Source of the DNA: Pelagibacteraceae bacterium AG-430-E20
GTDB taxonomy: Bacteria; Pseudomonadota; Alphaproteobacteria; Pelagibacterales; Pelagibacteraceae
Reading direction: 5' to 3'
NCBI GenBank assembly: GCA_003209915.1
Contig: QCOF01000003.1
Location: 160,725 to 224,724, forward strand
DNA length: 64,000 bases
Within the stretch, counting starts at the first letter, position 1. Each line of letters starts with the position of its first letter. The notes beneath the pieces were generated by a model. The model made no database searches, was not told where the DNA came from, and was given only the letters and a program-made list of their open reading frames with translations. Of the stretch, positions 61,697 through 64,000 are shown one piece after another. A program made the position numbers and the translations under genes.

Positions 61697-62721
61697 GGAT
61701 TTGGGTAAATTTTTTGAACGTGGTTAATTTCTTTAATGACATCATCTGATAGATTAACATTTACACTTTCTATGTTGGTTTTCAACTGCTCCATTGTTGT
61801 TGCACCAATAATTACACTTGTCATAAAGTCCTGTATTTCACAAAATTTGATAGACATTTGACTCATATCAAGATTATGTTTTTTGCTTATATTGTAATAA
61901 AGCTCTACTGCTTCTTCAGTATTTGGCTTTCTGTATCTTGTCCAAAAATCAAAATCTCTTTCCATTCTAGATCCTTTTGGAAATTTTTTATTTCTGTATT
62001 TTCCACTTAAATAACCACTTGCAAGGGGAGAGTATGACAAACAACCAATTTCCTCTCTTATGGATACCTCAGCTAATCCAACTTCATAGGATCGATTCAA
62101 TAAACTATATGGATTCTGGATTGACATCATTCTAGGTAAATTTTTGTCCTTTGAAAGTTTAAGAAAACTCATTGTTCCCCAAGGGGTTTCGTTCGATAAA
62201 CCAATATGCCTAATTTTACCCTGATCTATGTATTTATTTAATTCTCCCAATACATCTTCAAATTGGTTCCAGTCATTTTCTTGATGAACATAACCCAATC
62301 TACCAAAATTATTTACTTTTCTTTCTGGCCAATGAAGTTGATACAAATCTACATAATCTGTTTTAAGTCTCTTGAGACTATTATTTAATGCAGTCTCTAA
62401 GTTTGTACCAACAAAACTATTTTCTCCATTTCTCAAATAATCTCTAGCAGGTCCAGCAACTTTGGTTGCAAGAATTACCTCATCTCTTTTTTTGGTTTTC
62501 TCAAACCAGTTTCCAATAATCTCTTCAGTGTCCCCGTAAGTTTCTTTTCGTGGAGGAACAGCATATAATTCTGCAGTGTCCCAAAAATTTACTCCCTGAT
62601 CTAAAGCAAAATCCATTTGTTCAAATGCTTCATTTTGAGTATTTTGTTCACCCCAAGTCATGGTACCGAGACAAATTGTGCTTACTTTTAAGTCCGTGTT
62701 ACCTAGATTTTTGTAATTCAT
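61687..62721 (-). CDS. Aldo/keto reductase (Tas-like)
   Basis: A 344-residue NADPH-dependent oxidoreductase with a TIM barrel. The catalytic tetrad is visible: Asp48 and Tyr53 in WDTAELYA, Lys87 in LATKVAG and His130 in YQLHWPE. VIIGATTMEQLKTNI near the C terminus is part of the NADPH site. The start MNYKNLGNTDLKVSTICLGTM (21 residues, given here only as a position: residues 1-21) and the ETYGDTEEIIG block place it with E. coli Tas. The substrate is unknown. Confidence 0.93.
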   Translation of the reverse strand: MNYKNLGNTDLKVSTICLGTMTWGEQNTQNEAFEQMDFALDQGVNFWDTAELYAVPPRKETYGDTEEIIGNWFEKTKKRDEVILATKVAGPARDYLRNGENSFVGTNLETALNNSLKRLKTDYVDLYQLHWPERKVNNFGRLGYVHQENDWNQFEDVLGELNKYIDQGKIRHIGLSNETPWGTMSFLKLSKDKNLPRMMSIQNPYSLLNRSYEVGLAEVSIREEIGCLSYSPLASGYLSGKYRNKKFPKGSRMERDFDFWTRYRKPNTEEAVELYYNISKKHNLDMSQMSIKFCEIQDFMTSVIIGATTMEQLKTNIESVNVNLSDDVIKEINHVQKIYPNPCP

Positions 62722-62799
62722 CTGAAAATTATGTTAATGTTTTATTAACCTTTTAAGGTATCTTGAATAATTAGTAAAAGGCTATTATATAGTGTCCAT

Positions 62800-63561
62800 A
62801 TGGAATTTGATAAAAACGGAATACTAAATAGAGCTAAGGCAGCTCAACAATCAACTGTTGTAATGGATGAAGGCTTAAGAACCTACATGCTAAAAGTTTA
62901 CAACTATATGGCAACAGGAATTTTATTAACAGGAATAGTTGCGCTGTTAACATTTAAAATGTCAGTCGTTACTAACGATGCTGGATCTATTGTGGGTCTA
63001 ACTCAAATGGGTAATGCAATTTATATGTCAGGTTTAAAATGGCTTGTGATGCTTGCGCCATTAGGAATTGTTTTTTATATGAGTTTTGGAATTAATAAAA
63101 TGAGTGCATCAAAAGCTCAGACAACTTTTTGGGTTTTTGCAGGGTTGATGGGCTTATCTTTATCTTCAATCTTATTAGTTTACACAGGTATGAGTGTAAC
63201 AAGAGTTTTCTTCATTTGCTCAGCAACTTTTGGAGCGATGAGTATTTATGGTTATACGACTAAAAGAGATTTAACTAAATTAGGTTCATTCTTAATGATG
63301 GGTTTAATTGGAATAATTATAGCTTCGATAGTTAATATATTTATGAAATCATCAATGATGTATTTTGTAATTTCAATATTGGGAGTTTTAATTTTTGTTG
63401 GTCTTACTGCCTACGATACACAAAAAATTAAAAATATGTATGCCGCTAGTGATACGGGTGAAATCATGGGCAAAAAAGCAGTAATGGGTGCATTAACTCT
63501 TTACTTAGACTTTATAAATTTATTTATAATGTTGTTAAGACTTTTTGGTCAAAGACGATAG
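62800..63561 (+). CDS. Bax inhibitor-1/YccA family membrane protein
   Basis: A 253-residue integral membrane protein with seven predicted helices. The family features are LRTYMLKVYNYMATGILLTG near residue 27, and LTAYDTQKIKNMYAA and the C-terminal LTLYLDFINLFIMLLRLFG, with the two conserved aspartates thought to act as a pH-sensing pair in BsYetJ-type calcium leak channels. E. coli relatives are YbhL and YccA. It is divergent from the aldo/keto reductase across 78 bases. Confidence 0.94.
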   Translation: MEFDKNGILNRAKAAQQSTVVMDEGLRTYMLKVYNYMATGILLTGIVALLTFKMSVVTNDAGSIVGLTQMGNAIYMSGLKWLVMLAPLGIVFYMSFGINKMSASKAQTTFWVFAGLMGLSLSSILLVYTGMSVTRVFFICSATFGAMSIYGYTTKRDLTKLGSFLMMGLIGIIIASIVNIFMKSSMMYFVISILGVLIFVGLTAYDTQKIKNMYAASDTGEIMGKKAVMGALTLYLDFINLFIMLLRLFGQRR

Positions 63562-63566
63562 TTTTT

Positions 63567-63905
63567 TCAGAGTTTTTTCCAATTCGTATTTTTCAATAAA
63601 GTTTTAAGTTCAAAAGAATTTTTTAAGATTTTACCATTTGTATCAGTAATCAGATACTTAAGATTTTTATTTTTGGGTTTGAAATTTTTACAAATTTTAT
63701 ACAGGGCATTTTCTGTAGCGTTCTTAAAAACACTAAAACTAACTTGCTTGGTAGAAATATTTAGTCCGTAGTCCTTCCATGATCCTTCAGAAACCATCTT
63801 TGCATATAGATCTAAAATAATTTTGAGTTCATCTTTTTCAAAAAATTGTTTTTGCTCTATTTTATTTTGTGGATTATTGATTACTAACTTTAGATTACTG
63901 CGCAT
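63567..63905 (-). CDS. DUF2794 family protein
   Basis: A 112-residue protein from the ATG at 63905; a TTG one codon earlier is less likely. [27 protein letters not shown] and [17 protein letters not shown] match the alphaproteobacterial DUF2794 family (around residues 24-75). Function unknown. It overlaps the end of the septation-protein-A gene by 11 bases, an arrangement known in other alphaproteobacteria. Confidence 0.88.
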   Translation of the reverse strand: MRSNLKLVINNPQNKIEQKQFFEKDELKIILDLYAKMVSEGSWKDYGLNISTKQVSFSVFKNATENALYKICKNFKPKNKNLKYLITDTNGKILKNSFELKTLLKNTNWKKL

Positions 63906-64000
63906 CAATTTTGTGTTTGTTTATCAAAGGAATTTGAAAGGCAGTAAAGATTATTGTTATTGGCAACATTCCCCAAACTTTAAAATTGACCCAGAATTCC
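63895..64000 (-). CDS. yciB: Septation protein A / YciB family protein (partial, C-terminal end)
   Basis: The open frame enters from the right window edge and ends with TAA at 63895-63897. The 34 visible residues include [20 protein letters not shown] and a last segment [11 protein letters not shown], matching the last membrane helix and tail of the inner-membrane septation protein A family. The gene continues beyond the window, so its length and start are unknown. Confidence 0.85.
   Translation of the reverse strand, partial: EFWVNFKVWGMLPITIIFTAFQIPLINKHKIDAQ

Noticed and set aside
1..64000. CRISPR arrays, insertion sequences, prophage genes
   Set aside because: No regularly spaced repeats, transposase or integrase motifs were found on either strand.

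Overview
The window looks like a chromosomal segment of a SAR11-type alphaproteobacterium (Candidatus Pelagibacter or a close relative). The DNA is very A+T rich, genes are packed with spacers of a few bases or short overlaps, and several convergent gene pairs share a TTAA as both stop codons. The gene order around hemE, ppsR, parAB, mnmE and rho is the one known around the replication origin of alphaproteobacteria such as Caulobacter. No phage, transposase or CRISPR array is visible.

Layout. 0-6.5 kb: a 2-oxoglutarate oxygenase, a winged-helix regulator, an L,D-transpeptidase, yggS, a thiE-like gene, two tandem porin paralogues with a winged-helix regulator between them, and a lipoprotein. 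6.5-20 kb: leuS-lptE-holA run rightward into a leftward block parB-parA-rsmG-mnmG-mnmE-rho-hemJ-hemH-hemE. A perfect 16-bp parS lies inside rsmG. 19,988-20,259 is the hemE/ppsR gap, the expected oriC; genes on both sides point away from it. 20-27.5 kb: ppsR-maf-aroE-coaE-dnaQ, secB-fxsA, a Tim44-like gene, smr and hslVU. 27.5-31.4 kb: hisBHAFE, a HIT protein and an acetyltransferase. 31.4-35.8 kb: lolA-ftsK, a UbiH-like monooxygenase and a Lon N-terminal domain protein.

35.9-37.6 kb: a small insertion-like region. A truncated tRNA-Gly copy and a complete tRNA-Gly(GCC), sharing 35 identical bases, flank one secreted beta-propeller gene. 37.6-42.1 kb: phhB, purH, a heparinase II/III protein, rpe and a YggT-like protein. 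42.2-47.1 kb: an acetate-use module made of an SSS-family symporter, its small DUF4212 partner and acetyl-CoA synthetase with a striking lysine-rich N-terminal tail. 47.1-53.8 kb: EVE protein and tsaD, then hemC-hemD-mscS-yggT-folD and small membrane proteins, and a TauD-type dioxygenase. 53.8-59.1 kb: a light/redox neighbourhood with a PQQ-type sugar dehydrogenase, an SDR lacking its usual tyrosine, two different photolyase-family genes, a DUF2256 zinc-ribbon protein too short for most gene callers, a DedA-like protein and a 29-codon coupled ORF. 59.1-64 kb: PsiE-like and other membrane proteins, argG, an IalB-like protein, an aldo/keto reductase, a Bax-inhibitor-1 protein, DUF2794 and the 3' end of septation protein A.

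Most of the window is core metabolism and chromosome maintenance. Five features stand out: the inferred oriC/parS pair, the tRNA-Gly-flanked insert, the photolyase cluster, the tandem porins with an interposed regulator and adjacent perfect palindromes, and the lysine tail on acetyl-CoA synthetase. All function calls come from reading motifs and gene order; no database search was run.
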